A DNA stretch of 37,195 nucleotides from an uncultured bacterium (GCA_913009415.1 CAJVYM010000012.1:1-37195); one strand, 5' to 3'. Shown: positions 17,157 to 25,691, numbered from the stretch's first letter. The notes: generated by a model from the sequence alone, not told the origin. Numbers and translations: made by a program.

Positions 17157-17927
17157 ATGGCCGACCAACTTGTTGTTGAACATCTGACGAAGATCTACGA
17201 ACGGGGTGACATCCTCGCTCTTGACGATATCAGTTTTTCGGTTGTCAAGGGAGAATTTCTCGTGGTGATCGGCCTTTCCGGGTCGGGAAAGTCTACCCTT
17301 TTGCGCTGCATCAATCGGCTCATCGAACCGACACAGGGAAAGGTCTACTTCGACGGTGTCGATGTCACCGCCGCATCCGGAGGCGAGCTACGGCGTCTGC
17401 GCCGCAAGATGGGGATGATCTACCAGCAGTTCAACCTGGTCAAGCGATCTTCAGTCCTTACTAATGTGCTCGCCGGCCGGCTCGGATATGTCAACCCGTG
17501 GATGTCGGCAGTCCACCGCTTCCCACGGGAGGACATCGAGATGGGGCTCAAGAACCTGGAACGGGTCGGGATCAGCGATCAGGCGTACACTCGGGCCGAT
17601 AATCTCTCCGGTGGGCAGCAACAGCGGGTGGGGATCGCCCGCGCGTTGATGCAGGAGCCGGAGCTATTGATGGCCGACGAGCCGGTCTCAGCGTTAGACC
17701 CCGCCACTTCGCACTCGGTGATGAAGTACCTCGAACAGATGAACCAGGAGGATGGGGTGACCGTCATCACCAGCCTCCACTTCCTCTCCCTCGCCCGCCG
17801 TTATGGGACGCGAATCCTGGCGCTCAAGGACGGGAAGATCGTGTTCGAGGGTCTGCCTAGCGAGATCGATGAGGCACGGTTCAAGGAAATCTATGGCGAG
17901 GAAGCCGAACATGTCGAAGTCCGTTGA
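17157..17927 (+). CDS. phnC: phosphonate-type ABC transporter ATPase
   Basis: The protein has 256 residues, normal for PhnC. The Walker A is GLSGSGKST at 39-47, the Q-loop YQQFNLVKRSSVLTNVLAGRL is typical of PhnC, the signature is LSGGQQQRVGIARAL, and the Walker B LLMADEPVSALDP; the H-loop is VITSLHFLSLA. An AAGG site precedes the ATG. The last 17 bases overlap the first permease gene. It supplies ATP for import of the ligand bound by PhnD through the two RDD-fused permeases. Confidence 0.93.
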   Translation: MADQLVVEHLTKIYERGDILALDDISFSVVKGEFLVVIGLSGSGKSTLLRCINRLIEPTQGKVYFDGVDVTAASGGELRRLRRKMGMIYQQFNLVKRSSVLTNVLAGRLGYVNPWMSAVHRFPREDIEMGLKNLERVGISDQAYTRADNLSGGQQQRVGIARALMQEPELLMADEPVSALDPATSHSVMKYLEQMNQEDGVTVITSLHFLSLARRYGTRILALKDGKIVFEGLPSEIDEARFKEIYGEEAEHVEVR

Positions 17928-19182
17928 GGAAATGCAGGCGCTGCGCTTCCGCGTCTTCGCCTTTTTCCTCGACTGGGCCAGTTGGGGGTACATCGCCTAC
18001 GGGATCATGTACCTCCTTAACTCTTATTGGTACACAAACATCCACTACTACGGGCGGCTGAGCGTTCCGACGTGGGGTTGGCCGATCGTCATCCTGGGGA
18101 CGCTGGAGCTTGCCGCCATCAGCCATGCGTTCGGGCACTCGATCGGGCTGAGTATGTTCGGACTACGGCTGGTCACCGATTCCTTTACGCCCCCTTCGCT
18201 TGGCAAGCGGTGGCAGCGGTACCTCGCTTGGCATGTTGCGGTGCTATCTTTCCCCGTCGCAATCTGGTTTTCTACGCAAAAGAGCCGCTTGCTCCATGAC
18301 CGGCTCACCGGCACACGAATGGTTCTTGTGAAACAGTACAAGGACGAGATCCCCATCCTTCCGCCCCGGGCGTGGTACAAGACGAACCGCGGCGAGATGA
18401 GCGTGGTGCTCATCGGGGTTACGTTGTGGGTCGGAGCGCTCGTAACCCAGATCGACCTGCACACCATGATCTCGCGCGTGTCGACGAGCTCCTACCTGTG
18501 GAAAGAGCTGCTCTCCCCCCACTTCACGCACTTTATCACCCCCGATCCCGCGTTGCAGCAGTCGATCGTCAGCGGGATGATCGAGACGATCTTCATGGCC
18601 CTACTCGCCACCGCGGTGGGAGCGGCATTCGCTCTTCCGCTGAGTTTCTTGGGGGCCCGCAACATCATGGGGTTTAGTCCGCTTGGGTGGGTTGTCTTCA
18701 CTGTCGTACGTGGGGTGTTCAACGTCGTGCGATCGATCCAGCCACTGCTTTGGGGGACGGTCTTTGCGGTGTGGGTCGGCTTCGGCATGTTCGCCGGAGT
18801 GATGGCTCTCGGTTTCCACACGGTCGCGGCATTGGGGAAGCTCTACTCCGAGCAGGTGGAGGGGATCGACCCTGGGCCGCTCGAGGCGATCGCCGCCACC
18901 GGGGCGAGGCGTTGGCAGGTGGTCCTGTACGGGGTCGTCCCCCAGGTTATCCCCTCGTTCCTCGCGTTCACCCTCTACCGGTGGGACATCAACGTGCGCA
19001 TGGCGACGGTCATCGCGCTGGTCGGGGGAGGCGGGCTGGGACGGATCATGTTCTACTACCAGAGCCGGGTGGGGCTGCTCCCTGACGCGTGGAACCAGGT
19101 TGGAGCGGTGATCATGACGATCATCGTTGTGGTGTGGGTGCTCGACTACATCAGCGGACGGGTGAGGGAGAAGATCATCTGA
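17911..19182 (+). CDS. RDD-domain/PhnE fusion permease (first)
   Basis: The protein has 423 residues; plain PhnE proteins are about 260-280. The ATG at 17911 (GAGGAAG six bases upstream) overlaps phnC; a second ATG at 17932 is possible. Residues about 12-140 look like an RDD membrane domain: RFRVFAFFLDW with the Asp at 21, GHSIGLSMFGLRLV at 75-88, and RLLHDRLTGTRMV at 126-138 with the His-Asp pair at 129-130. A linker helix at about 160-180 follows. Residues about 215-420 are a standard binding-protein-dependent permease with the EAA-like loop LEAIAATGARRWQVV. The RDD part may act in assembly, ligand access or ion coupling; its function is not known. The stop touches the second permease start. 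Confidence 0.85.
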   Translation: MSKSVEEMQALRFRVFAFFLDWASWGYIAYGIMYLLNSYWYTNIHYYGRLSVPTWGWPIVILGTLELAAISHAFGHSIGLSMFGLRLVTDSFTPPSLGKRWQRYLAWHVAVLSFPVAIWFSTQKSRLLHDRLTGTRMVLVKQYKDEIPILPPRAWYKTNRGEMSVVLIGVTLWVGALVTQIDLHTMISRVSTSSYLWKELLSPHFTHFITPDPALQQSIVSGMIETIFMALLATAVGAAFALPLSFLGARNIMGFSPLGWVVFTVVRGVFNVVRSIQPLLWGTVFAVWVGFGMFAGVMALGFHTVAALGKLYSEQVEGIDPGPLEAIAATGARRWQVVLYGVVPQVIPSFLAFTLYRWDINVRMATVIALVGGGGLGRIMFYYQSRVGLLPDAWNQVGAVIMTIIVVVWVLDYISGRVREKII

Positions 19183-20414
19183 TGAAAGACCGTTACTACG
19201 CGGGGTTCATGACGCAACGGCCCGCGTTCTTCACGGAATTTTCGAAGGGCCTCTCCCGCATCCGGCGCCGCTTCCTCGTGGTCCTCACCGACCTTTTCGC
19301 TCTGATGTACCTGTGGACGCTCGCGTCATACTGCGTGAATGACTTCTTCTATCACGTGAGGAACTTCACGAGCCTTCCATGGTGGGTGATGCTCATCGTG
19401 GCGGTTGAAGTGGCGGCGTTCTGGGAGGCCTTCGGCGTCTCGATTGGGATGCGGCTGCTTGGGCTGCGCCTGCGACCGATCGAGGAACATCGCCTCGGCC
19501 AACACGTCGTCCGCTACATCCTGTGGCACATCTCCCCGCTGTTCTTGTTCAGGCTCCTGTGGAAGAGCGACGCCGTCCCGTGGCACGAAAGCGTGAGCGG
19601 GTTGAAGACTGTGAGGGCGAGCGAGATTGCCATGACGCCCCGTCCGTGGTACACCCGCAGCTGGTCAGTTGCAGCGGTGCTTATCATGCTCCTCAGCCTG
19701 GGGGCGGCGATGCTCATCACCAAGGTCGACTTCTATGCCCTGTCCACCGGTGCCCCGAAGATGATGCCCCTGTGGAGGGGGCTCGTGAGCCCCAACTGGG
19801 CCCTACTCGGCGAGGGGGTCCGCTTGTTGATTGTCACCGTCTTCATGGCGCTCATGGCGACCATCTTCGCAGTGATCATCGCTGTGCCGTTGAGCTTCTT
19901 CGCCGCACGCAACCTCATGCACGGGGTCGTCGGTCAGGCCGTCTACATCATAGTACGAACCATTGCCGACATCATGCGGTCGCTCAATGTGATCATCTGG
20001 GCGATCGTCTTCATCGTCTGGGTACGGGCCGGGGCGTTTTCCGGGATGCTCGCCCTGTTCGTGCAGGCGACCGCCAATCTGATCAAGCTCTACTCTGAGC
20101 GGCTGGAGTCGATCGATCCCGGTCCCCCGGAGGCGATCCGCGCCACCGGGGGGAACAGGCTGCAGGTGGTGATATTTGGGGTCATCCCCCAGATTGTCAA
20201 CCCGTACCTGTCCTTCACTCTGTACCAATGGGACATCAACGTGCGTATGTCCACCATCATCGGGCTCGTCGGCGGTGGCGGAATCGGACAGCTGCTCTTC
20301 CAGTACATGCGGATCTGGGACTACCGCAGCGCCGGGATGATGCTGCTCCTCATCACGATCATCGTCTGGGCAATCGACTACATGTCTTCCCGCCTACGGG
20401 CGCGCCTGAACTGA
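19182..20414 (+). CDS. RDD-like/PhnE fusion permease (second)
   Basis: The protein has 410 residues. The ATG at 19182 overlaps the previous stop by one base (TGATG). The layout is the same as in the first permease: residues 30-145 are RDD-like (RRFLVVLTDLFALMYLW with Asp 37, GVSIGMRLLGLRLRP at 85-99), but the terminal His-Asp is changed to His-Glu at 135-136 (VPWHESVSGLK), so this copy is more diverged. Residues about 200-408 are the permease with PEAIRATGGNRLQVVIFGV and YQWDINVRMSTIIGLVGGGG. The two proteins are clear paralogues that share sequence along the whole length, which suggests duplication of an already fused gene. They probably form the heterodimeric channel of the PhnCD importer. 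Confidence 0.85.
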   Translation: MKDRYYAGFMTQRPAFFTEFSKGLSRIRRRFLVVLTDLFALMYLWTLASYCVNDFFYHVRNFTSLPWWVMLIVAVEVAAFWEAFGVSIGMRLLGLRLRPIEEHRLGQHVVRYILWHISPLFLFRLLWKSDAVPWHESVSGLKTVRASEIAMTPRPWYTRSWSVAAVLIMLLSLGAAMLITKVDFYALSTGAPKMMPLWRGLVSPNWALLGEGVRLLIVTVFMALMATIFAVIIAVPLSFFAARNLMHGVVGQAVYIIVRTIADIMRSLNVIIWAIVFIVWVRAGAFSGMLALFVQATANLIKLYSERLESIDPGPPEAIRATGGNRLQVVIFGVIPQIVNPYLSFTLYQWDINVRMSTIIGLVGGGGIGQLLFQYMRIWDYRSAGMMLLLITIIVWAIDYMSSRLRARLN

Positions 20415-20416
20415 TG

Positions 20417-20521
20417 GCGATTGAGTGATTCAATGAGCGGGAGATTGAGCGATCGTTGTGGTAAATCACCCAACGATGCAATCACCCAATCGATCAATAA
20501 TTCAATCGTCCAATCTCTCAA
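20417..20521. repeat. composite inverted repeat of GATTGAG-like units
   Basis: The left half repeats units such as GCGATTGAGTGATT, GAGATTGAGCG; the right half carries the same kind of units in opposite orientation (AATCACCCAATC, TTCAATCGTCCAATC, TCTCAATT). The centre is a hairpin, ATCGTTG (20452-20458) with CAACGAT (20471-20477). It fills the whole gap between two convergent genes and may end transcription from both sides, although there is no T run. It may also be a small mobile repeat. Confidence 0.6.
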
Positions 20522-20731
20522 TTATGAGCCGAGATTCTCCATGTACTCGCGGATATCATCGAGGCCATAGGTCGTCTTGAGTGCCTCATTGTCCTCGAAC
20601 CACGCGTCCTTGATCGTGTCGTCGCGTCGGATCTCTATGTCTTTGATCCCGAAACTGGCAACCATCTTCTTCGCCTCTTCCTCTATGTGTCTATCCTTCA
20701 CGCGAAACAGAAACCGTGGGAAATCTGGCAT
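20522..20731 (-). CDS. small conserved-looking protein of unknown function
   Basis: The protein has 69 residues. A strong GGAGGTGG site lies four bases before the ATG at 20731, which supports a real gene. It is soluble and charged, with no signal or membrane segment; it has an N-terminal strand (DFPRFLFRVKDRHIEEEA), a middle FGIKDIEIRRDD and a tail ending YGLDDIREYMENLGS. I do not recognise a family. It follows the PPOX gene on the same strand after 59 bases and may be co-transcribed with it. Confidence 0.65.
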   Translation of the reverse strand: MPDFPRFLFRVKDRHIEEEAKKMVASFGIKDIEIRRDDTIKDAWFEDNEALKTTYGLDDIREYMENLGS

Positions 20732-20790
20732 CGTTCCACCTCCATTGGGGTAAGTATACCTGGTATGAGCCTTTTCTTCTCGGTAGGTCC

Positions 20791-21213
20791 TTAAAGATCG
20801 AACGCCTGCGGTTCCATCTCACCGGGGCGCATGTATTCGCCTGCCGATGGCCTCACACGCAGGAGGGTGAAACTGGGATCCTCCGGTCCGCTCCAGTAGC
20901 TTGCGAAGAATTCAGTGTGAGATGAGACCTTCTCTCTTGTTGCAGCATCCGTCACGATCTTCGCCCTCCCGGCCAAGCGGAGATAGCCGCTATTCTCTCC
21001 TTCGGTGAATACCAGACACAGTTCAATCCTGGGATCTCCCTTTATCTGCGCGACCTTAGCACTACTCGTTCCCGTCTCGATCCAGTAGGCGCTATCGTAC
21101 TTGATCAGGGTAACTGGACGGACGTGCGGCCCACCCTCGTCAATTGTCGCAAGCATGACCGAGCTGTATTCGTCAAGGTGCGACAGCGCTTCGCTCTTCG
21201 TATCTTTCACCAC
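20791..21213 (-). CDS. pyridoxamine 5'-phosphate oxidase-like FMN-binding split-barrel protein
   Basis: The protein has 140 residues from a GTG at 21213 with GGGAGG five bases upstream. The sequence fits the general-stress-protein-26/PPOX-like split barrel: YSSVMLATIDEGGPHVRPVT, IKYDSAYWIETGTSSAKVAQ, IKGDPRIELCLVF, then YLRLAGRAKIVTD. Such proteins bind FMN, F420 or haem, and the substrate is usually unknown. It follows hpnE after an 87-base gap and may have its own promoter, so a link to hopanoid synthesis is not implied by spacing alone. Confidence 0.8.
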   Translation of the reverse strand: MVKDTKSEALSHLDEYSSVMLATIDEGGPHVRPVTLIKYDSAYWIETGTSSAKVAQIKGDPRIELCLVFTEGENSGYLRLAGRAKIVTDAATREKVSSHTEFFASYWSGPEDPSFTLLRVRPSAGEYMRPGEMEPQAFDL

Positions 21214-21300
21214 ATCGACCTCCCTTGGCTTGGCGCAATCAGCAAACGTGCACCGCTCTCTTTCTACTATATGTCGCCCTTACGTGCAAATCTGACGCGC

Positions 21301-22596
21301 TTATCGGCGCGCTAGCAGGCTTATTGCGGCGCTGAAGCCCGAGCGCACCGCTCCCTCGATCGTCGATGGCCAGCCGGTTGTTGTGTAGTCCCCTGCCAGG
21401 AACAGCCCCACGATTGGCGTTGTGGTGGCCGGTCGCAGCGCGCCCGCCCCGGGAGAGGGGACGAACGTAGCAAACCTACTCTTAATCACGAGCGAGTCGA
21501 TGAGGTCCGCTCTTTGCCCACGCGGAAGGAGTTTTCTCAGCTCCGATAAGGATATATCCACGATCGATGCGACCGGCATGTCGATCCAGTCCGTTGCTGC
21601 GCTCTGGGAGATGACGATGTGGTGTTTATCGCGCTCGCGATGCGCTGTGGAGACATCGAACACCGCCTGAATTCGCGAGTCGATGGCGATGATGAACGGT
21701 TCATCCATGATCGATCGATCGAACCACAGATGCACGTTCACGATCGGCGCGTAGGCGATCCTGTCCAGGGATGCGAGGAATTGCTGCGATGGAAGAAGCG
21801 GCGTAAGGTCGTGTGGGGGGACGGCGCTGATGATGGCGTGCGCCTCGATGATCTCTCCGCTCGCTAGCTCCACCCCGTGGGCGCGCCCGCGATCGACGAT
21901 GATCCTATTAACGGGTGTTTCAAGGTGCACCCTCCCCTGGTGCGACTCGATGTATGGAATCGCTGAGGCGAAGATCTGCGATAGGGGGCGGGTAAACAGG
22001 CCGATATCCGCCCCGTGCCTTCGAAAGAACCCGCGCTGGAAGACGAGTCGGGCCATGCGTGCGCTCGCATCACGTGCGCGTGCGTTGAGCGTGGCGACAC
22101 AGATCGGGTCCCACAGGGTCGCGATCACTCTTTCCTTCTGGCCATGTACGCTAAGCCACTTGCCAAACGACACATCCCCTGGATCCTGTAGCAGGAGAGA
22201 AAGGCCGGCTCTCACAGCGTTAATCCTCGCAGGGAGGGAAAGAAAGCGGTAGGCAAGGAGGCTTGGAAGGAGGTGCAGGGCTCCGGGGAGGGGATTTGAC
22301 GTGATCTTCCCTCTCTTAGTTTCGCTTCGCATCGGCACGTGTAAGGACGGCTGAAACGAGACTGCATCTTCCTGCCCGAGCAGTCTCAACAGATCAAGAG
22401 AACGAGTGCAGCAGCGCATGAGGACGTGCTGTCCGTAGTCGACCTCCTCATCCATCTGCGAATAGAAGAACGAAGCGGCCCGTCCTCCGAGGTGTTTACT
22501 GCGCTCGATCAAGACGGTCTCTACCCCCCTTTCAGCGAGGTGAGCTGCACTGGCGATCCCAGCGGGCCCGCCGCCGATGATGACGACCGGGTTCAT
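21301..22596 (-). CDS. hpnE: hydroxysqualene dehydroxylase (squalene-forming flavoprotein)
   Basis: The protein has 431 residues. The third enzyme of the HpnCDE route, it reduces hydroxysqualene to squalene. The N-terminus VVIIGGGPAGIASAAHL (GGGPAG at 8-13) is the FAD-binding Rossmann motif, followed by IERSKHLGGRAASF, as in phytoene desaturase-like amine oxidases. The C-terminal FLAGDYTTTGWPSTIEGAV is the second FAD motif of the HpnE group. The start overlaps the hpnD stop (ATGA). A carotenoid desaturase would also fit the fold, but the position directly after hpnC and hpnD, with shc in the same run, makes HpnE far more likely. Confidence 0.9.
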   Translation of the reverse strand: MNPVVIIGGGPAGIASAAHLAERGVETVLIERSKHLGGRAASFFYSQMDEEVDYGQHVLMRCCTRSLDLLRLLGQEDAVSFQPSLHVPMRSETKRGKITSNPLPGALHLLPSLLAYRFLSLPARINAVRAGLSLLLQDPGDVSFGKWLSVHGQKERVIATLWDPICVATLNARARDASARMARLVFQRGFFRRHGADIGLFTRPLSQIFASAIPYIESHQGRVHLETPVNRIIVDRGRAHGVELASGEIIEAHAIISAVPPHDLTPLLPSQQFLASLDRIAYAPIVNVHLWFDRSIMDEPFIIAIDSRIQAVFDVSTAHRERDKHHIVISQSAATDWIDMPVASIVDISLSELRKLLPRGQRADLIDSLVIKSRFATFVPSPGAGALRPATTTPIVGLFLAGDYTTTGWPSTIEGAVRSGFSAAISLLARR

Positions 22597-23447
22597 CTTT
22601 CAAACCACGTATGCAGGATGAGGAGCATCTTCTCGCCCGTAGGTAGCGACAGCCTCTTCTTGAACACGTCGTAGTCTCGCGCTCTTGCTATTCTTAGGAT
22701 ACGCGTGTAGATCTCGGCAAGGAGCACGATGCACCCGCGCGCGTTTCGCGGCAGGAACTTGGAGACGCTCCTTCCCGTGCGCATGTAGTGCAGTGCTCGC
22801 TCGCTCTCAAAGGAGAGGAGATCACGCATCTGATCGTTCATCGCGCCATCGCGCAGCATCCCCTCCGTCACCTCGAAGCGTCGCAGGTCCTCCTGCGGGA
22901 TGTACACGCGGTCGATCGCGATGTCCTCCGCCACGTCGCGTACGATGTTTGCTAACTGCATTCCTAGGCCCAGCTTCTCTCCCGCATCGCGCGCCTTTCT
23001 TGGTAGCCTGTCCGCGCCCCCAGCGAGGATCGGAAGTACCGATAGGCCGACCGCCGAGGCGACGCGGTAGCAGTAGGCCTGAAGATCTGAGAACGTCTCG
23101 TAGCGCGAAATGACAAGGTCCATCTCAACCCCATCGATTACGTGCTCCAGGTCCTGCGGATCGATCCCATAGCGGGCGATCGCATCGGCCAGGGCGATAT
23201 CGATCCCCCCTTGCGGGTCACCTGTGCTCGCCTGATCGAGCCGAGAGCGCAGGCCTTCGAGCTGCGTTTTCTTCTCTTCGATCGATGTATCGGCATCGGC
23301 GATGTCGTCCGCCTCACGGCAGAAGGCGTACACGGCATAGATCGCGCGGCGCTTCTCACGCGGCAGGGTGATGAACGCATAATAGAAGTTCTTCGCCTCG
23401 CGCTTGGTTATCCGCTGACAGAGGCGGTATGAACGCTCTAGATCCAT
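22593..23447 (-). CDS. hpnD: presqualene diphosphate synthase
   Basis: The protein has 284 residues from the ATG at 23447, preferred over the GTG at 23456 because AGGTGG lies five bases before it. It joins two FPP molecules to presqualene diphosphate. The first metal-binding motif is DDIAD at 47-51 (AFCREADDIADAD); the second is in QLANIVRDVAEDIAIDRVYI. Together with IYAVYAFCRE this is the squalene/phytoene synthase family. It overlaps hpnC by ten bases and hpnE by four. Assignment as HpnD rather than HpnC rests on order and on the typical DVAED second motif. Confidence 0.88.
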   Translation of the reverse strand: MDLERSYRLCQRITKREAKNFYYAFITLPREKRRAIYAVYAFCREADDIADADTSIEEKKTQLEGLRSRLDQASTGDPQGGIDIALADAIARYGIDPQDLEHVIDGVEMDLVISRYETFSDLQAYCYRVASAVGLSVLPILAGGADRLPRKARDAGEKLGLGMQLANIVRDVAEDIAIDRVYIPQEDLRRFEVTEGMLRDGAMNDQMRDLLSFESERALHYMRTGRSVSKFLPRNARGCIVLLAEIYTRILRIARARDYDVFKKRLSLPTGEKMLLILHTWFER

Positions 23448-24340
23448 CTTTTCCACCTGCGGCTGACGAGCGTTGACAGGAAGAGCCTGATCTTCTCCGA
23501 CTTAGCAAGCGTTGGGCGCTCCCTTAGCGTGTCGTAGTGAAGCTGCTCGATCTTGTCGAGGATCAGTAGCCCTCCGCGGGAGAAGAGGGCGAGATCGACG
23601 CGCAATGAGCCGCGCACGCGGTCGATCAAGGGAAGCCCGCCTCGGAAGTAATCCCGCGCCCGCTTCACCTGGAAGCGCAACAGATCCTTGAACTGATCCG
23701 TCGCCCGCGCGGCAGAGAGGTCGTCCTCGCTCACGCCGAACTTTCTCATCTCGTCGAGCGGGAGGTAGATGCGCCCGTTTTCGTAGTCGCGCTTCACGTC
23801 CTGCCAGAAGTTTGTGAGCTGCAGCGCAATGCAGGTGTTATCCGACAGGGAGAACAGCTCATCATCGTTATAGCCGAACAGGATGAGAAACAGCCTCCCC
23901 ACCGGGGTGGCGGAGTGCTCGCAGTAATGTAGGAGCTCTTCAAAGTTATTGTAGCGCGCCTTCTCCTGATCGATCCGGTTGGCGGTGATCAGCCGCACGA
24001 ACTGGTCGTGCGGCATACCGAAGCGCTCGATCGTCCCTTTCAGCGCAACCAGAACCGGGTGATGCGGCGTTCCCTCGTAGGTGGCATCGAGTTCCCCCGC
24101 GAAACGATCGAGGAGGGCGCTTCGATCACCTGGAGCCTCGTCTCCGATGTCGTCCACCGTGCGGCAGAAGGCGTACAGGTTGTACAGGGGTTGTCGCATC
24201 GCGCGGGGGATGAAACGCGACACGACGGTGAAGTTCTCGTAGTGGGATAGGGCCAGGCGTCGGCAGAGCGCCTCGGAATCCGCAACAGAAGGGGGAGCCT
24301 GTGGCAGGTTGAGGAGCGCCTCGATGTGCTCTCTTACCAT
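23438..24340 (-). CDS. hpnC: hydroxysqualene synthase
   Basis: The protein has 300 residues. It converts presqualene diphosphate to hydroxysqualene. The opening SHYENFTVVSRFIPRAMRQ and LYNLYAFCRTVDDIGDE (first Asp motif at 63-68) are typical of HpnC. The second motif is NFWQDVKRDYENGRIYLP (Asp residues at 181 and 185). The start lies inside the end of the upstream YjbQ-like gene (7-base overlap), and the end overlaps hpnD. The similarity to hpnD next door reflects a common ancestor. The ribosome-binding site is weak, so translation is probably coupled. Confidence 0.88.
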   Translation of the reverse strand: MVREHIEALLNLPQAPPSVADSEALCRRLALSHYENFTVVSRFIPRAMRQPLYNLYAFCRTVDDIGDEAPGDRSALLDRFAGELDATYEGTPHHPVLVALKGTIERFGMPHDQFVRLITANRIDQEKARYNNFEELLHYCEHSATPVGRLFLILFGYNDDELFSLSDNTCIALQLTNFWQDVKRDYENGRIYLPLDEMRKFGVSEDDLSAARATDQFKDLLRFQVKRARDYFRGGLPLIDRVRGSLRVDLALFSRGGLLILDKIEQLHYDTLRERPTLAKSEKIRLFLSTLVSRRWKRWI

Positions 24341-24828
24341 CCCTGTACTTGTATGAACACCTGGCGCTCACGCGGCCGATCGAGCTCGATCAGGAAGATC
24401 CGCTGCCAACGTCCGAGGAGGAGCTCGCTATCGACGACGGGGATCGTCTCACTCGTCCCCAGGAGAAGGTGTTGGCAGTGAGCGTGCCCGTTTGGGCATT
24501 CGTCCTCGGTCATGTTCGCTGTGCGGATGAAGAAGTCGTTGTGCTTGTAGTCTCCGTCCCGCGGTGCGATGCGCAACAGGAACTGCTTCAGGTCCTCCAT
24601 CAGCAGGGGCTCATCCTCGTTAATCTCGATCGCCGCCGTCGTGTGGCGCGTGAAGACCAACACGGAGCCCTCACGTATCCCGGAGCGCTCCAGGACGTCC
24701 TTCACTTCCTGTGTGATGTCGATGAACTCCGGGGCTCCACTTGCCGTGTGCTTCAAGATCTCTCGATAGAGCCGTGGAGCAACCATCTCCTCTACCCGCG
24801 TACTTGCTGTATCCATTGCGTCTTGCAT
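24334..24828 (-). CDS. YjbQ/UPF0047-family protein in the hopanoid operon
   Basis: The protein has 164 residues. The family signature is clear: VFTRHTTAAIEINEDEP, then APRDGDYKHNDF, and GHAHCQHLLLGTSETIPV with conserved histidines. YjbQ proteins have weak thiamine-phosphate-synthase activity in vitro, and their physiological role is unsettled. The gene begins on the stop of ispH (TAATG) and its end overlaps hpnC, so it is embedded in the operon rather than a neighbour by chance. A role in prenyl-phosphate or pyrophosphate handling would be a guess. Confidence 0.85.
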   Translation of the reverse strand: MQDAMDTASTRVEEMVAPRLYREILKHTASGAPEFIDITQEVKDVLERSGIREGSVLVFTRHTTAAIEINEDEPLLMEDLKQFLLRIAPRDGDYKHNDFFIRTANMTEDECPNGHAHCQHLLLGTSETIPVVDSELLLGRWQRIFLIELDRPRERQVFIQVQGW

Positions 24829-25679
24829 TATTCCCCCTTTTTATCCTTTAATCGGCGCACGACATCCTCGATCACTTTATCGGGGGTCGATGCGCCTGCG
24901 GTCACACCGCACCGCACGCATCCGGTAAACCAATCTTCTCTTATCTCAGCCGACGATTCGATATGATGCGTGGAAACGCCGGTCGCGCTGCACGTCTCCG
25001 CCAGTTTTCTCGTGTTCGCTGAGGACCTGCTCCCAACGACGAGGATCACATCGACCTTCCTTGCCAGCTCACTTCCCGCTTGATAGCGCCTGCCCGTCTC
25101 CGGGCATGTTGTGTTGACGATCCTGATCTCTGATACCCTACCGGCGAACTGTCGCGTTGCTCGCTCGGCGAACTGCGCGAACTGCTGCGGGTTCTTCGTC
25201 GTTTGGGCGATGACGGCGATCCCGGTCGTTCCATCGGGGATCTCCACCTCCGGCGTCTGAGTAGCGATCCCTCGCCCCGCCGTCCAGGAGAGGATCCCCT
25301 TTACCTCGGGGTGCTCCGCCTCGCCGTAGACGATGACGAAGAAGCCTTCCTTGACGAGGTTCTCCGCCGTCTGCTGAGCGTGCCTGACGATCGGGCAAGT
25401 GGTATCGATTATCCGCAGGCCACGATCGCGGATAGCGGAATAGACCTCCTCCCCTGCCCCGTGAGCGGTGATTGCCACCGCCTCGCCGGGAGTGATCTCA
25501 TCGAAGCCGTGTACGAGCCTTCCGCCCTTCTCCGTGAGGCTCTCCACAACGTGCGTGTTGTGCACGATCGCCCCCAGGGTGCACAGGGGACCGTTCTTCT
25601 CAAGCTCGGTCTCGATCATTGTCACCGCCCGGCGCACGCCGAAGCAGAAGCCGAGGACATCAGCCTTTATTACCTGCAT
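24828..25679 (-). CDS. ispH: 4-hydroxy-3-methylbut-2-enyl diphosphate reductase
   Basis: The protein has 283 residues from the ATG at 25679, with GGAGG seven to eight bases upstream. The open frame runs on to 25772 but only through a 9-base tandem repeat, so that part is left out. It is the last MEP-pathway enzyme, making IPP and DMAPP with a 4Fe-4S cluster. Cluster cysteines are C12 (GFCFGVRRA), C95 (DTTCPIV) and C192 (NTTCPET); H40, H73, H123 and E125 match the substrate-binding residues. It lies between shc and the YjbQ-like gene. Confidence 0.93.
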   Translation of the reverse strand: MQVIKADVLGFCFGVRRAVTMIETELEKNGPLCTLGAIVHNTHVVESLTEKGGRLVHGFDEITPGEAVAITAHGAGEEVYSAIRDRGLRIIDTTCPIVRHAQQTAENLVKEGFFVIVYGEAEHPEVKGILSWTAGRGIATQTPEVEIPDGTTGIAVIAQTTKNPQQFAQFAERATRQFAGRVSEIRIVNTTCPETGRRYQAGSELARKVDVILVVGSRSSANTRKLAETCSATGVSTHHIESSAEIREDWFTGCVRCGVTAGASTPDKVIEDVVRRLKDKKGE

Positions 25680-25691
25680 CAAGACTCCTCC

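Noticed and set aside
21301-24340. Carotenoid pathway (crtB/crtI) reading of the two synthases and the desaturase-like gene
   Set aside because: Two tandem synthases followed by an HpnE-like oxidase, with shc, hpnG and hpnH in the same run, fit the HpnCDE squalene route; no cyclase or other carotenoid gene is present.
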